Positions 21,720 to 34,200 of a stretch of 64,000 nucleotides of DNA are shown one piece after another; the first letter of the stretch is position 1; every line of letters begins with the position of its first letter. A model generated the notes under the pieces. It made no database searches. It was given only the letters and a program-made list of their open reading frames with translations, and had not been told where the DNA came from. Origin of the DNA: Pomphorhynchus laevis (Eukaryota > Acanthocephala > Palaeacanthocephala > Echinorhynchida > Pomphorhynchidae); contig WNNJ02001333.1 in NCBI GenBank assembly GCA_012934845.2, positions 124,001 to 188,000 on the forward strand. The letters are read 5' to 3'. The position numbers and the translations under genes were made by a program.

Positions 21720-24580
21720 GACGTGAAATATTCACTGTTTCACCTTGCCTCAATGTCGATCGGTGTATTCGTGAATTTCGAAAATCTCTTCGCGATTTTT
21801 CCTTCAAGTTGAGCACAAATAATGGTGGTTTAAAAATCATTTACTCGAATATTTGTAGTCTACTTAATAAGTTAGATGAAATAAAATGTCTCTTTCAAGA
21901 TATCGTACCAGATGTAGGTATTTTCACATAATCTTGGCTTAGCTCGTCAATAGCAGACGTATATATATCTATTGAGGGATACAGCATAAGTAGAAGTGAT
22001 AGAACAGGCACGATTGGAGGAGGTGTTATCGCGTATATCTCTAATAGGCTTCAATTCCGAGTAATTGAAACTCTTAGTGATGCTATTAACCATAATGAAG
22101 CATTGTGTATTAGGCTATATTGTCAACACCCAATAACGGTATTGACTGTGTATCGTTCTCCAAGATCAAACACAGATAGCATAGCTGCTTTAATGGAGAG
22201 AAGTAGTTATTGTGATAGATTTGTTGTACTCGGCTTTTTCAACATGCTATCTGTCAATTGGGTTAATTACACTTCCAATGACTCGGATGTCGAGAGTTTG
22301 AAGCTACTTGGCTTAATAAACAGCTTGGCTCTTAAGCAACATGTCAGTCAGAGTACAATATTTTCACAGGATTCACATTCACTTTTGGATTTATGCCTTA
22401 CTGTACCATATGACATTCTCGATAGATTAAGCTATCTGGACCCAATAGGTCATTCAGATCATGTGGTCATTTCGATTGGTCTGAGCGATGTCTACTCACA
22501 TGGCGTAAATCCGACGTCGTCTGTAAACCCATTCAGAACTGACTTTGCTCTAGTAAATAAATATCTCGTTGGGGTAAAGTGGTTGGATGCTTTTGATGTT
22601 GGCGTCGAATATTCATGGCAGTTTTTCAGGGATACTCTGTACCACCTCCTTAATCGTTTCTCACCTCTTCAGAGTAAACACTGTTTGACATCGATCTCAC
22701 CGCCTTGGTTTAATAGCGACATAAAACATGCTTTAAAGATGAGACGTAAGGCCTTTAATGACTATCGTAAAGACAGAGCTAATTTCAGCACTTATAAGAA
22801 ATGGCGAAACCTCGTTACGTCCATGAAGCGAACTGGTAGGCGATCTTTCGAAAAACAGCTAAGTATAAACTGTCACCGTGATCCCCGCTCTTTCTTTAGG
22901 TATGTGACTGTTAAGCATACGCGCTGTAAACCTATAAATTGCATACAACGTGACGATGGGAAATTCATAACTGATTCTTTGCAGATATCAAATATGTTTG
23001 GAAATCATTTCCATTCTTTGAATCTTGATCATAAGGAAGTGACAATGGGTGATCTGTGTACATTTGAATCGCCCGGAGATGACACCAGAGACCTCTTCCG
23101 ATGTGATGATGTTCTCCAAGAGCTTCGGAAACTTAAATGCAAAGCAGGTGCGGGTCCAGATGGCTTACCGCCCGTATATCTGCGCAACATCGCTGACATA
23201 ATATGTCATCCGCTTTACAATATTTTCTCTGCGTCTGTTGCTTTTGGCGTTGTTCCTTCTGATTGGCAGAATTCCATCATCTGTCCTATTTATAAGAAAG
23301 GGGATAGTTCGTCCATTGACAATTATAGGCCTATTAGTCTCACTTGCGTGTGTTGTCGTGTGCTAGAGAGATTGATTAAGCGACGAATAATAGAATTTCT
23401 AGATAGATATCAAATTTTGAACCCAGCACATCATGGCTTCCGAAAAGGTTATTCCACGCTTTTGATTTCTCAAAAGCGTTCGACTCAGTTAATCACACGC
23501 GTCTTATTGAGAAGTTGGAGCACATTCATCTTGATAAGAGGATCATAAACTGGATTCGTGTATTCCTTTCCAACCGACAAAGTGTCGTACGAGTAAGTGA
23601 GTCGCTGTCGAGTCCATTTCCAGTGTTGTTAGGTGTTCCACAGGGAAGTGTATTGGGTCCCATCTTATTCAGTCTTTATATCAACGATTTGATACCAAAT
23701 ATTAGTTCATTCAGTTTATTATATGCGGATGATCCTAAAGTTTGGCGACCTATTATTTCCGATCTTGATAAACAGCATTTACAAAGCGACGTCGACGTTA
23801 TATCTAATTGGTCTAAACGAAATCACTTGAGGATCAATTCCGCTAAGTGTACATGTGTGCGTATATCACGAAGATCATGTGATCATTTTGGAGGTGAGTA
23901 CCAGTTTGGTTCAATTAGTATCGAAAGAACCCACTCATATAAAGATTTGGGAGTTTGGGTTTGTGCTGACTTATCCACTCGAAAGCATTCAGACTACGTG
24001 TGTTGCATCACAAAACGCTTAATAGGACATACTCGTCGAGCTCTGATAGGCATAGATCCGTTATGTTACCATACCTTAGCAAATGCGTTTTTCTTGAGCC
24101 ATATCTTATACGCATCGCCAGCTTGTTATCCCGAAACTACTTATGAGCGTCGTGCATTGGAGAAAGTGTTCAGATCAACAACTAAATTAGTCTCAGGGCT
24201 GCATATTTTTGGCTACGCGAAACGCCTCCAGATATTAAATATGCCTTGTCTGCGATATATCCGTGACAAGTGAGATCTCTCTCTTGTTTGGAAAATTCTG
24301 CATACTAAAGATCATCCACTGTCACACCTACTGCAACTGAGAAGTCAACCTTCTCTTCGCGGACACACCCTGATGCTGAAAACACAAAGGTACATGCATG
24401 CAGTTTCCTGCTTTGCCAAACGAGTCGTACGATCTTGGAATTCGCTTCAGAGTGCGACCGTTTTGTCGTCTACTGCTTCAAGTTTTTGCGCCCTACTGGA
24501 TGATGACCCTTCCTTCTCAAGACAACGGTGGGATTTTCAGTAGTTCATCTGATGAGGGAGGGACAAATCGACTCTTATTC
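21720..24580 (+). pseudogene. E3 ORF2: APE endonuclease and reverse transcriptase, broken
   Basis: The endonuclease begins with YSNICSLLNKLDEIK. The expected catalytic Glu of the TES/TETW box is a TAA stop (about 21930), and the GDFN box reads GFFN, so the nuclease is dead. SDH is kept (GHSDHVVISI). The reverse transcriptase follows: GPDGLPPVYL, YRPISLTC, a frameshift near 23480-23515, then VLLGVPQGSVLGPILFSLYI, and LLYADD (about 23720). The rest runs to a stop at 24273 and continues to about 24580. Confidence 0.85.
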
Positions 24581-24779
24581 TTTTTATTCTTTTTATTTTG
24601 TGAAGCAACTTGTAAAGAGCCTCGGCTCAATTTGTTGTCAATTAATAATAATGAAGAGGTATTATTGCCCTGCTTGCCTCGCGGCCAGGGAAAAATAATC
24701 ATAAACAAATAAATAATCAAAATTCACAAAGAATATGTGAAGTTACAAATGTGAGTAATATTTGTAATTATAATTCTTT

Positions 24780-26165
24780 TCATTCTTCAGTATTGCGCTT
24801 TGAATATGTAGAATTTGATTGCTGATTAGCGTTGAGTGGGTAACATGTCAATCTCTTTTAATGATAGTTGTTTAAGGTACGGGCAAGAAAATACATGTAG
24901 GATCGATTTGCAAAAATGACGAGAGAATATACATATGCACATATCTGATCTATCGTGACATTGAATTTTTATTGAACAATACTTGTCATGATAACCGTGT
25001 GTTGATACACGCCAAGCTAAAGACCGTTTTGAGTAAGAAGCTGCTTTCCATGCTGTTTGAGTGAAAATGGGTGTTAGCTTATGATCGTTGTCCAAATTAT
25101 TCAATTTATTTTTAAATGTTTCGGCATTTTTGTCGAATTCCGCTGTGTGTGGAAGTTTTAACCGATCACTTATTTCGATGTAGCACTGTTCTAAACGAGC
25201 GAGAAAGGCCACAATAGTAGATGATATTCTCGGAGATAATCCAACTATCCGCTTGACAAAGCGCCATTTGCAGGCATCCAATTGTCTGAAATTATCTGCC
25301 CTTAGATCTAACCATATTGCCTGAATTCCATAAGTAATTATTGGTAGAAGCATGATCCTAAAGTAGTTTAGCGCGCCTTCAAAAGATAAGGAACCTATAT
25401 TGTTATCAAGTGAGGTAACTATCGCCAGTTTCGATGCTTTTTGTTCCATATGTTGCGTAAAAGACCATCTTGACGTCAGTAGAATGCCTAGGTATGTATA
25501 GCTGTTACAAAATTCCAAAGGTTCACCGTCGATTACTAATCTATCATTACGACATAACGGTCCACCTTTTCTAAATTTCCAGACCTTTGACTTTCGTTTA
25601 TTTATTGATATCTCGTTTACTACACAAAACCTCTCTAGGGCTGTCAAGGCTTTTTGAGCCGCGATACCATTTGACGATAATATGACGAGATCATCAGCAT
25701 ACAAAACACATTTTATTTTTGAGGAAAAGCTACGTAGCATCTCCGGTAAGTCCGCTAAAAAGACTGAAAATAATAAAGGGCTCATAGGGTCTCCCTGTAG
25801 CACGCCTCGGTCAATCACAAACGAATCCGAAAATCTGAGTCCATCAAATACACGTACCGAACTAGGTTGTAGTACTCCAAGCAATAGATTCAGAAAACGA
25901 CCAGAAATTCCAAATCTTCTATGGAGTTTATCAAGGAGAATGTTTCGATTAACTGAATCAAATGCTTTTTGAAAATCAATGAAAATTGCATACAACGATG
26001 TGTGACGACTGTACGAGTCAATGACCAGGTCTCTAACAATTCTAATAGCGTCAGTCGTAGATCTACCACGGCGAAACCCATGTTGCTCGTTTGGGAGCTA
26101 TTATTATTAATAATAATGTATAGCTGTTACAAGCCTGCAATTTTCAATGGTACGTTTAGAACAAT
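24780..26165 (-). mobile_element. LINE E8, 3' half with reverse transcriptase (clade not resolved)
   Basis: The open frame 24826-25995 (389 codons) holds FIDFQKAFDSVN (motif A), VLQGDPMSPLLFSVFL (motif B), VLYADDLVIL (motif C) and a C-terminal Cys/His knuckle (C-x-C with LLHVFSCPYL). Upstream sequence to 26165 continues the reverse transcriptase in another frame. The endonuclease and ORF1 are missing, so this is a 5'-truncated copy. It is similar to E9, and differs from the CR1 families and from E7. Confidence 0.82.
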
Positions 26166-26396
26166 TGTCTGTTGATAGTACTTTATTCATTTAAAAAAAT
26201 AATAGTAATGAAAAAAAATAATAATACAGCGTTTTTATTTTCCCGTTAACGCCTGTCGGCTTCGGGTAACACAAAAGCCCTTAAACAGAAACAGTAGCAT
26301 AGTAAGAGAAACAGTAGCATAGTAATCAAAATATCGAGAAAAAATTGTAAAAAAATTACCATCGATGCTTCAAACAACTTACAAAATCAAGCAAAT

Positions 26397-27600
26397 ATGG
26401 AACGGAACTCAGGTATTTCCAATTTAAAATCGAATTTTCAAGCCAAAGAAAACAAGGTTAGTCCTATTTCGTCTAATTTTTTAATCTCAAGCACGGATGG
26501 AGAACTCCCTCCTGTGCCTAAAGTGGTGAATCTGGTAATAATCAGACTTCTTCAACCATTTGAAAGGAAGAATCTTTTCAATATTTTTCTGAGAGAGTTT
26601 ACAAGCTCTTATAAGAAGAGAATTCTATTTAATTCGATAAAATATTTAGATTCCGAAATCAGGGTTTCTTTCAGCTCTCCAGATCTGGCAGCATCGTACC
26701 TAGAATTTTTCGAAACACACCTAAAAGAATTTGGGTCAACTACTTACAGGCCTATTCAGGCGACTCTGAAAATTAATAATTTTCCGCCCTTCGCAACGGA
26801 GGAAGATATCATTGCTCTCACATCTGAGTTCAAAATTCATAATATTCGCCCAATCCTGGGCAAGAAAGGCCAGGCTATACCAATAGCATTATGTTCTACC
26901 GCAGTCGACCAGGCGGAATGTCTGGCTAAAAGCAAATGTAACCCCTTTTTGGGGTACAATCTTTCTTTCAATATCGTAGATGCTGATGACTTAACATACC
27001 CCCATTGCAATGGGTGCCACCTCTGGGGGCACTGGTCCTCGAACTGTACTAGGCCCCATACGTGTGGGGTTTGCAGCTCTTCCGAAGTCCATGAGGGGAA
27101 ATGTTCTCTCCCCCTCTGTGTTCCAATTGTGGTGGTCAGCACCCGGCCTGGTCTAGAAGATGTCCTATCTTCAAAGAATACAAATTAAGGCATTGTGGGG
27201 CACCGGTCAAACCGGCCCACTTTGCCGCTGCCAGCTTATCCAATTCAAACGGTTATAGTATGTCGGACACCGACATTTTCAAAATTGTTGACGCAAGACT
27301 ACAGATATATAAAGACGAGATTCGAGCCTTAACGAACCATCTGATAGCGAAATTCGAGGAGTCCCGTTCTCCTCCATCGACGATTCTTACCTCTTCAAAG
27401 AGAGCCCCCGTTCTAAGAAGAGATCATCTTCTAAACAAAAGTTGGCTTCCTTGAAGTTGGCAAAGAAAGATGATATATGTTGGGAGTTGTTGGCCTCAAA
27501 GGGAGATGAAGATAATGCCGGTGGGCAAGTGTCTTCTCCTGGTAGGGCTGGGAGTGAGAAGGGCAACTTTCTCTCTCCTAGTTTCTGCTAGGAGGTAGGC
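26397..27600 (+). pseudogene. E7 ORF1: gag-like protein with three zinc knuckles
   Basis: The 263-codon frame from the ATG at 26397 includes an RRM-like central part and knuckles HCNGCHLWGHWSSNC and CGVCSSSEVHEGKC. A frameshift near 27110-27135 moves the third knuckle, LCSNCGGQHPAWSRRC, into the next frame (27101-27454), which then continues into a helical, charged tail. Such ORF1 proteins package LINE RNA in I and jockey groups. Confidence 0.8.
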
Positions 27601-27625
27601 ATCCCACTCCAGCTGTCGTAACACA

Positions 27626-30087
27626 ATGCAAAGTAGTCAAGAGCCTTTTTCACTGAATATACTTCAGTGGAATTCGGGAGGTGCTTCTGCCCTTAGCCTT
27701 CTATCTGGTAGAGATGCGGATGTTATAGTCCTTCAGGAGACGCGGTCTATCCGTATCCCCCAGGACATTACTCGATTTATCCCCAAGCATATTTACACCC
27801 ACTTCACTCCGTACATAACCCCTCCTCACGCCTCTTCATCTCAAGGTCTTTTAACCCTAGTTAAATGCTCCTTAAGATCATCCCTTCTTTTAAACTATTC
27901 TTGTCCAGCCCTGTCTTGTTTAGCTGTTTCACTTTGTAAGAATGGTAAACGTATCAGCATAGCCAATATCTATATTAGGCCAGGGGAAATTCACAAGAAC
28001 CGTGATCTCCTGGACCGTATTTTGGGTAGTGGCTATGACATGTTACTCGGTGACTTCAACGACAGAACTGGTCGTTGGATTAATGCAGCACTCCGCAGAG
28101 CCAGGAACGATTACCTTATTCACAAACCACCGTCCCCAACTTTTCATTGCTCAACAACTAATTCTCTCCTCGACATATTACTGCTTCATAAGATGTGGTT
28201 GTTGAAACCCATCTGTACTGAGCAGTCGCGCCAAAAACAGACCATCTCTCATGACCTAATTCGTTGGCGGATAGAGGAAGATACGTTGCTTAGAAGGAGG
28301 TTTCACTTTGATCCCATCAGAGTGGCTTTCTTTCAGGCGGCTATCCAACTCTTCCCCAGAATTGGTAATGAGAATTTGACCGAATTTAATTCCTTCCTCT
28401 CCTCGCAAGCTACCGCGTTTCTTTCGACTACCTATAAAGGTCATATTTACAATCCCACTCCAACAAAACTCAAGGTTTTGGCTAAAATGCTACGTCTTCC
28501 CAATGTCTCTGTTTCCGCCAGGCAGGCCATCTCGAATGAATACTGGAGCACTAGATATAGGTTCCAGCTGAGCAGGGATAAGGCGAACATCGCTCACCTT
28601 AACCCTTCTCAGTCTTCCTTCTGGAAGATATTCAAGAAGGAGAAGTTTGTCTGTTGGAAGGATAGAGCTTTGGGTTGGATTGGTAGTATAGGCCTTGATA
28701 ATGTTTTGAAGGAGTCACTATCCCTACATAATTATGGAGCCACTCAATCTCCCCAACCAATCCCGCCTTGGGGTGACTTCAGGAGCAGGGACTTATCTGT
28801 TACAGATATCCTTAACTCCTGGGGGCCACTTCCGGGCACCTCTAAATCCGTCGCTCCACTATCTTCTCGAGTCTGTCAGCTTTTGACAGCCGATCAAAGA
28901 AGAGAAGTGGCCGTCACAATGCTTTTAGCCTCACCATCCGATGTAGCCGGCATCAATATTAGTCGTAGAATTTTCTTACCAAAGCATAGTCCGTTTCATG
29001 TCCCAAAGATCTGCGTCCCATTTCGATTCAAAACTCCCTCATCTCCATCTACGAAAAAGCGCTTGCGCGTAGAATCCGCGACCATTTAAGTAGGCGTAAT
29101 TTGATCCCACCGAGTTTTCACGGGTTTGTCAAGGGACGCTCGGTTCATTCAGCAATAGGTGAAGTGCATCAGTTTTGTAGGGATAATAGCCATCAACTAG
29201 CTGTGGCTGTTTTCCTTGACTTTTCTGCTGCATTTGACCGCATTTCCATTCCCTTTGTTATCTCCTCTCTCAGGTCCCTCGGGTTGCCTGCGAGAATTGT
29301 TAACAGGGTGGAGATATTACTGTTTACCAAGAGGTTCTACTATGAAGACGACCCTGATGCGTGTCAGTTCTACCCTATTACAGGTGTGCCCCAAGGATCC
29401 CCACTTTCTCCTATCTTATTTCTTGCTGCCTCCATTGTACTATTCAAGAATTTTAAACGTGATCAACATCTAGTGGTATACGCTGATGATACCACGGCCC
29501 TGTTCTCTGGACGCAGGTGCAAAGATGTCGCTTCGGACATCAGCCGTTTCTTTTTAAGATTAACAGACCAGCTGACCCTATCCAATCTTATTTTAAATTC
29601 ATCAAAATCGCAGGTAGTTGTCTTTCATGGCACCCCTGCGACAAAGAAAAAATTAAAGAGACTAGCACTCTCAGCTCTATCTTCTATATTGACTAATCAA
29701 CCACTCCCTACCTTCACAAGTCGAGTAAAATACCTGGGGTTCACTGTTACGGTGAACTGGTCGGCGAAAGCTGACCTGGATAGACTTAAACGTATCCTGA
29801 AGAAAGCTAGGTTGGCCCTGAAACGGGCTCAGCATCTGTCGTTGAATGGGAAAACCCAAGTGCGCCTCTGGGGTACTTGGGCTATCTCGGGATTAGTCTT
29901 CTTTTCGAGAGGACGTCCTCCAGAGCAAAGACTAAGGTTTCTCAAGCTCCTCATCTCGCGATTACCGCGCATAGTCCGCCTAGATTGGATTCTTCGGGGG
30001 GGGGTGATAGACCCCGGGTGGTTCAGTCGAAGAGCGGCGTGTTGGATTAGCTGGAGGGCTCAGATCCCGCTGGACCTGAGGCCGTAG
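27626..30087 (+). pseudogene. E7 ORF2: APE endonuclease and reverse transcriptase, one frameshift
   Basis: Frame 27626-29089 begins with LNILQWNSGG and has LQET (catalytic Glu), YIRPG, LLGDFNDRTG and ISHDLI, the standard endonuclease boxes. A single frameshift near 29000 leads to the frame ending at 30087, with FHGFVKGRSVHSA, FLDFSAAFDRI (motif A), GVPQGSPLSPILF (motif B) and VVYADDTTALF (motif C). All catalytic residues looked for are present in both parts. The stop at 30087 is about 110 bp before the TTATC tail. Confidence 0.86.
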
Positions 30088-30239
30088 AATAAATAGAAGA
30101 TTGAATGATTAACGAATTGATATTATTTTTGTCTTCTCTTGCATGTTTTGTTCTGTGTAACACGTTTTTTATCGGTTACAAGTTTTGTTTAAGAAAATCC
30201 TTATCTTATCTTATCTTAAAATAATCAAACAAAATAAAT

Positions 30240-31287
30240 AAAGTGAGTTAGCCAGCATTGCGTATAAAAACTGTAATGTTAGTACAATGAAATGCATAAG
30301 CTAATTACAAGTACAACTGACCCTTGTCAATAAGTTTTAATGGCAAAGAGGATAAGTAAGGACACTTAAAAACATGTAGCAGAGAAGAGCAAGATAATGA
30401 GCAAAATCGACAATAACAGCTGGAAGTGCGAGAGTGGAAAGGAAGCCGAATAATGCAAAATTTTGAATGATAGCCATCTAATGATAGACGCCAGATAAGC
30501 GGACGTTTGTGATAGTTTGGGTTCCTCCAAGTTGATTGTGTGTAAACAGGGGAACATAATATATCAGGATCTAATCTACTGACTTTGGAATCAAAGAGAT
30601 ATCGGTTTTCTAAATAAGCATATGTCGAGTCAAGATGTAAATCATTTAATATTTTTACTGACAAGGGTGTTGATCTACTAAGGACGGCCACAGCCGTAGA
30701 GGAAGCTTTGGGCGAGACCCCTACCACTCGCTTTAGGAATCGCCAGAAACATTTGTCAATTATCTGAAAATTCGTTGGTAACAAATCGGTCCAGAAACAT
30801 TTAATTCCATAACTCAAAATAGGTAGCAGCATTATGTTAAAGTAACTAACCGCACCCTCAAACGAAAGTAATCCAAGTTTAGAAGCCGCATTCGTAGATT
30901 TCAATACTTTTGCAGATTGTTTCAATAGATGCGCTTTGAATGACCATCGCGAGCTAAGCAAAAATCCAAGATACTTATATGTTGGCACGAACTCTAAAAT
31001 ATTGTCCTTGATATACAGCACGTCATCACGACGACAAGGTCCACCTTTTCTGAATTTAATAATTTTGGATTTTTCTGTATTAATAATGAGTCCATTAGTT
31101 TCGCAATAATTTAACAGAGCTGAAATCGCCAATTGTGCGTTATCCTTATTTAATGTTATCAAGGCTAAATCATCCGCATACAATATAGTTGTAACATATG
31201 ATACTGATGAACGAATAAAATTTGGAAGGTCCAAAAAAAGAGAATAATAGCGGGCTAAGCGGATCACCCTGTTGTACTCCACGAAAA
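30240..31287 (-). mobile_element. LINE E9, 3' end with reverse transcriptase, relative of E8
   Basis: The frame 30305-31282 (325 codons) begins in the palm. A QQGDPLSPLLFS box can be read at 31240-31280, then ILYADDLALI, KFRKGGPCRRDD and the C-terminal knuckle ending LLHVFKCPYL. It is cut at its 5' side exactly where the poly(A) tail of E10 begins, so either E10 inserted into it with loss of the rest, or E9 was truncated there. Confidence 0.82.
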
Positions 31288-34200
31288 AAATTTTTTTTTA
31301 GAATAATAACTTTATTGAAAAAGAAAAGTAAATTTTACAGAAATTAGGTTCCCGTAAACGGGCCTATAAATGAGATTTATTGTCGGGAAAGATTGGATGT
31401 CTTCTACTTGATTGCGGCATTCGCAGACACAGTGAAGAAGACATAATTAGACTTCGAGCACAGCGCAAAACTCGCTGTGGTGGGTTGTCATAAGATTAAT
31501 AGGTTTGGAACAGCTGGAACGTGGCGAGCGTAAGCATGCAGAAACTGATCGTGCGATTTCAAAACTGATGTCTCGTTTCATCTTTATGGCTAGATCAGGA
31601 TAAGAACGCGTTGACCGATGCGTCAGTTTTGAAGCCGTGGTTTTGATTAATCTTTCCGCTTCTATGCCCATTCCTCCCGAAGTGGAGAAAATAAGAGGTA
31701 TGAAAGACCCTCGTTCAACTAGCGCAATCCGTTCACTGTATTTGGCTTTCTTGCGACTCTCGTTGTATTCGAAAACAGACTCAGGCTTCCTTGATATGTT
31801 CGATTGAGCAGGTGCAGCAAATACATTAACATCAAAAAATGTTCGCTCAAATCGACTACCGTGTAGCCCGGAACAAACTATGTCAAGACGCGCGCTTGGA
31901 TCACGGGTTGTTGTTCGTTCGAAAGTAATATTTTCAGGAACCTCGGTTAGCTGAGGTTCGCAAGCTACGCCGTGAGATATGCGGCTAAGATAGTGTGAGA
32001 TGATGTCGCGGACTGCATTATGCCGGATCGAAGGCAAAGCACCTCGTCTACATGATAAGGAATGAGCCACACTGACTCGAGTGCCGCAAATGCAGTTGCT
32101 AACTCCAATCTTAGGATCAGTATGTCCATACCTTGCGTTCAAAGCATCCCTGAATTCGTTAGAAGAAAGATAAAAATTTTCATGCTTGAGCGGAAGCGCA
32201 CTTAACCACGAAGAAGCTCCACTGCGAGCAGCATGCGCGATCAGATTACTGGTTGCGGGTATCGCTAAGATCGGAATTTTAGAGAGGCGTTCTTGGTGCG
32301 ATAGTGATCGTAGTGTCTTGATTTCGCTAAGCATAGTTTTCTGTCTCTCTCTTAGGCTATCGACACCTGAACCAGAATTATAGGTTGAAATTAGCATGTT
32401 TGAGGATTTGCGTTCAAGTGTGGCTATGGTTGCAGGGTTCGCGATTCCAATACCTCCAAATTTTAAAGGAGAGCACAATATTGACTTCCAGTCTTCATCG
32501 AGGTCCCAGGACACGAAGTTTGGGAGAAGCTGTGTGGTTAAGGTGTGTGACAGATCCGACCAGATAGTGGCTGAACAGTCGCAGGTGCGCATTATATGTG
32601 TCCACTTAAATTGGACGGAGTTGATTAATCCTGCAAAAGCGACATGCGGATCTACCTTGGCAACATAATCGAGACGTTGCAGCATTGTGGTCCATGTAGA
32701 CAGAAGTTTTGCGGTTGCTGCATTTACAAAATCGTTGGACCCGACTGGACTGCCGAGAATGATGATTCCATCGGTGGAAGTTTTTATTTCGGGGTCGGGG
32801 AGGTTCGATTGATCAATATGAAGGTGTGATAGGAGGTGAGACTTACGTGTGTTTACGAAATAGCTATACTTTGGTCCATCGGTATGAAGCACTTCCCATA
32901 CCTGTTTCAAAACGTCAGTGGTCCCAATAAAGTTGGCGTCATCTGCATACCATTTTTGGAAGACCGACGGAACTATGCGTTGAATTGCTTTTATCAAAGG
33001 GAGAGAGGTCAGGGCGAAGCCAGCCATCGCAAAAGGATCGCCCTGGGTGAAACCTTCGGTAGAGTATAAGCTTTGACTTCCCACAATGAGTTGTGCAGGG
33101 TTTGTGTAGATATTACAAAGAGCCCGAGAAAGCGACGAGCATACAAAATCTATGTTGTGTAATGCCACCGCTCTGTTTTTTTGGTTGAAAGCATTTGAAG
33201 CATCGATTGACAAAATACAGTGGTCGTCGTGACGGTTAAACTCATCTCTAAGTGTGCTGATGGCGACTTCGATACCGCCTTTTTGAGAAGCCCCCAATTG
33301 AACGGACCCAGCAACGTCCTGAATGTCATTGCGAACAATATCTAGAATGGCCCGGCTTATAATGCGTCTGACAGTATTGCAAATACCTATGGGGCGGATT
33401 CCTCCTGACTTTTTCTCTAAAGCAACCAGACGGCAAGCGGTGAAAGCATCTAAAGTTCCTGGAGTGAGTGGTTCTGTTGCGACGAAGATAGCGAATTTGA
33501 CAAGTGCTTTGGCTAGGCTGAGTGAATTCGAATCAAAATCTGTCAGCATGTGAAGCCATGAGCGAGCATCAATTCCGGACGGACCCGAGCTTCCTTTGGT
33601 TTTTTTACTCGATCTGATAATGTGTGTTTCGTCCAGAGCATAGAACCGGCTGAGATGATGTACTTTGGATCCAGGGAACGGGGTAGTCAAGAGGGTATCT
33701 GGATCAGCTTGATGTGCCTCGGGGTGTAAGTCTTGAAGCATTGATATTACTGAAGTGCCATCAATGATATGTTGTAGATGCAGGGCTTTTGTTTCAATCG
33801 TGTCTTCTAGCACAGTCGAGCTGGCTCTTATTTGGCCCTTTGTTACTAGGCCTTGATAACGTTTAACCCAGCTTCTCGGTGGAAGAGGCTTGCGGGATCC
33901 GAAATTACTTTGCAGATACAAAGCTTCGTTATAAAGAGTTTCGTAATCTTTATTTTGCCAACTGACTAATCTTCGCTCGAGAGTCTTGCGAACCAGCAAG
34001 ATTTTTCTGGATGGTATTCTTTGCAAAATACAGTGAGAGAAGACCGTTGTTTTCTGAAGTAGTGTCCGAGTGTCGGCATGGGCTTCTGAGGATTCCCAAT
34101 ATAAATTGGCCAGGATCTCGACTATTTTGTGACTGGCGGAACAACGTGGCAATTCTATTAGGTTAGGTCTCCAATGAATTACTGCGTTAAATAAGTCGGT

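Larger units (their letters stand above)
20345..24715 (+). mobile_element. CR1-like LINE E3 (second family), near full length
   Basis: The order is a 5' region with ACGATTAC-type tandem repeats (20365-20440), ORF1 (20538-21719), ORF2 (about 21720-24580) and a 3' tail with a GCCTCGCGGC segment, ending in AAATAAATAATC near 24718. Size and order match CR1. ORF1 is open; ORF2 has a nonsense codon and frameshifts. The 3' tail differs from that of E1/E2/E5/E6, so this is a separate family, to which the old copy at 360-2450 and the piece at 34800-35510 also belong. Confidence 0.88.
26225..30217 (+). mobile_element. LINE E7, I/jockey-type, nearly complete
   Basis: A 5' region (26225-26396) is followed by a gag-like ORF1 with zinc knuckles, then ORF2 with APE endonuclease and reverse transcriptase, and a 3' end made of a short TTATC tandem array (30195-30217). 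There is one frameshift in each ORF, and otherwise the frames are open, so it is a fairly recent copy. No RNase H domain was seen. It lies between two minus-strand LINE 3' halves (E8 and E9). Confidence 0.88.

Noticed and set aside
24517-24720. Minus-strand 67-codon frame as a gene
   Set aside because: It is an antisense reading of the E3 3' tail.
24826-31287. E8 and E9 as two halves of one LINE split by E7
   Set aside because: Both contain the same C-terminal half of the reverse transcriptase, so they are two separate truncated copies.
32186-33553. Plus-strand frames inside the E10 region
   Set aside because: They are antisense to an intact 1000-codon ORF with catalytic motifs.
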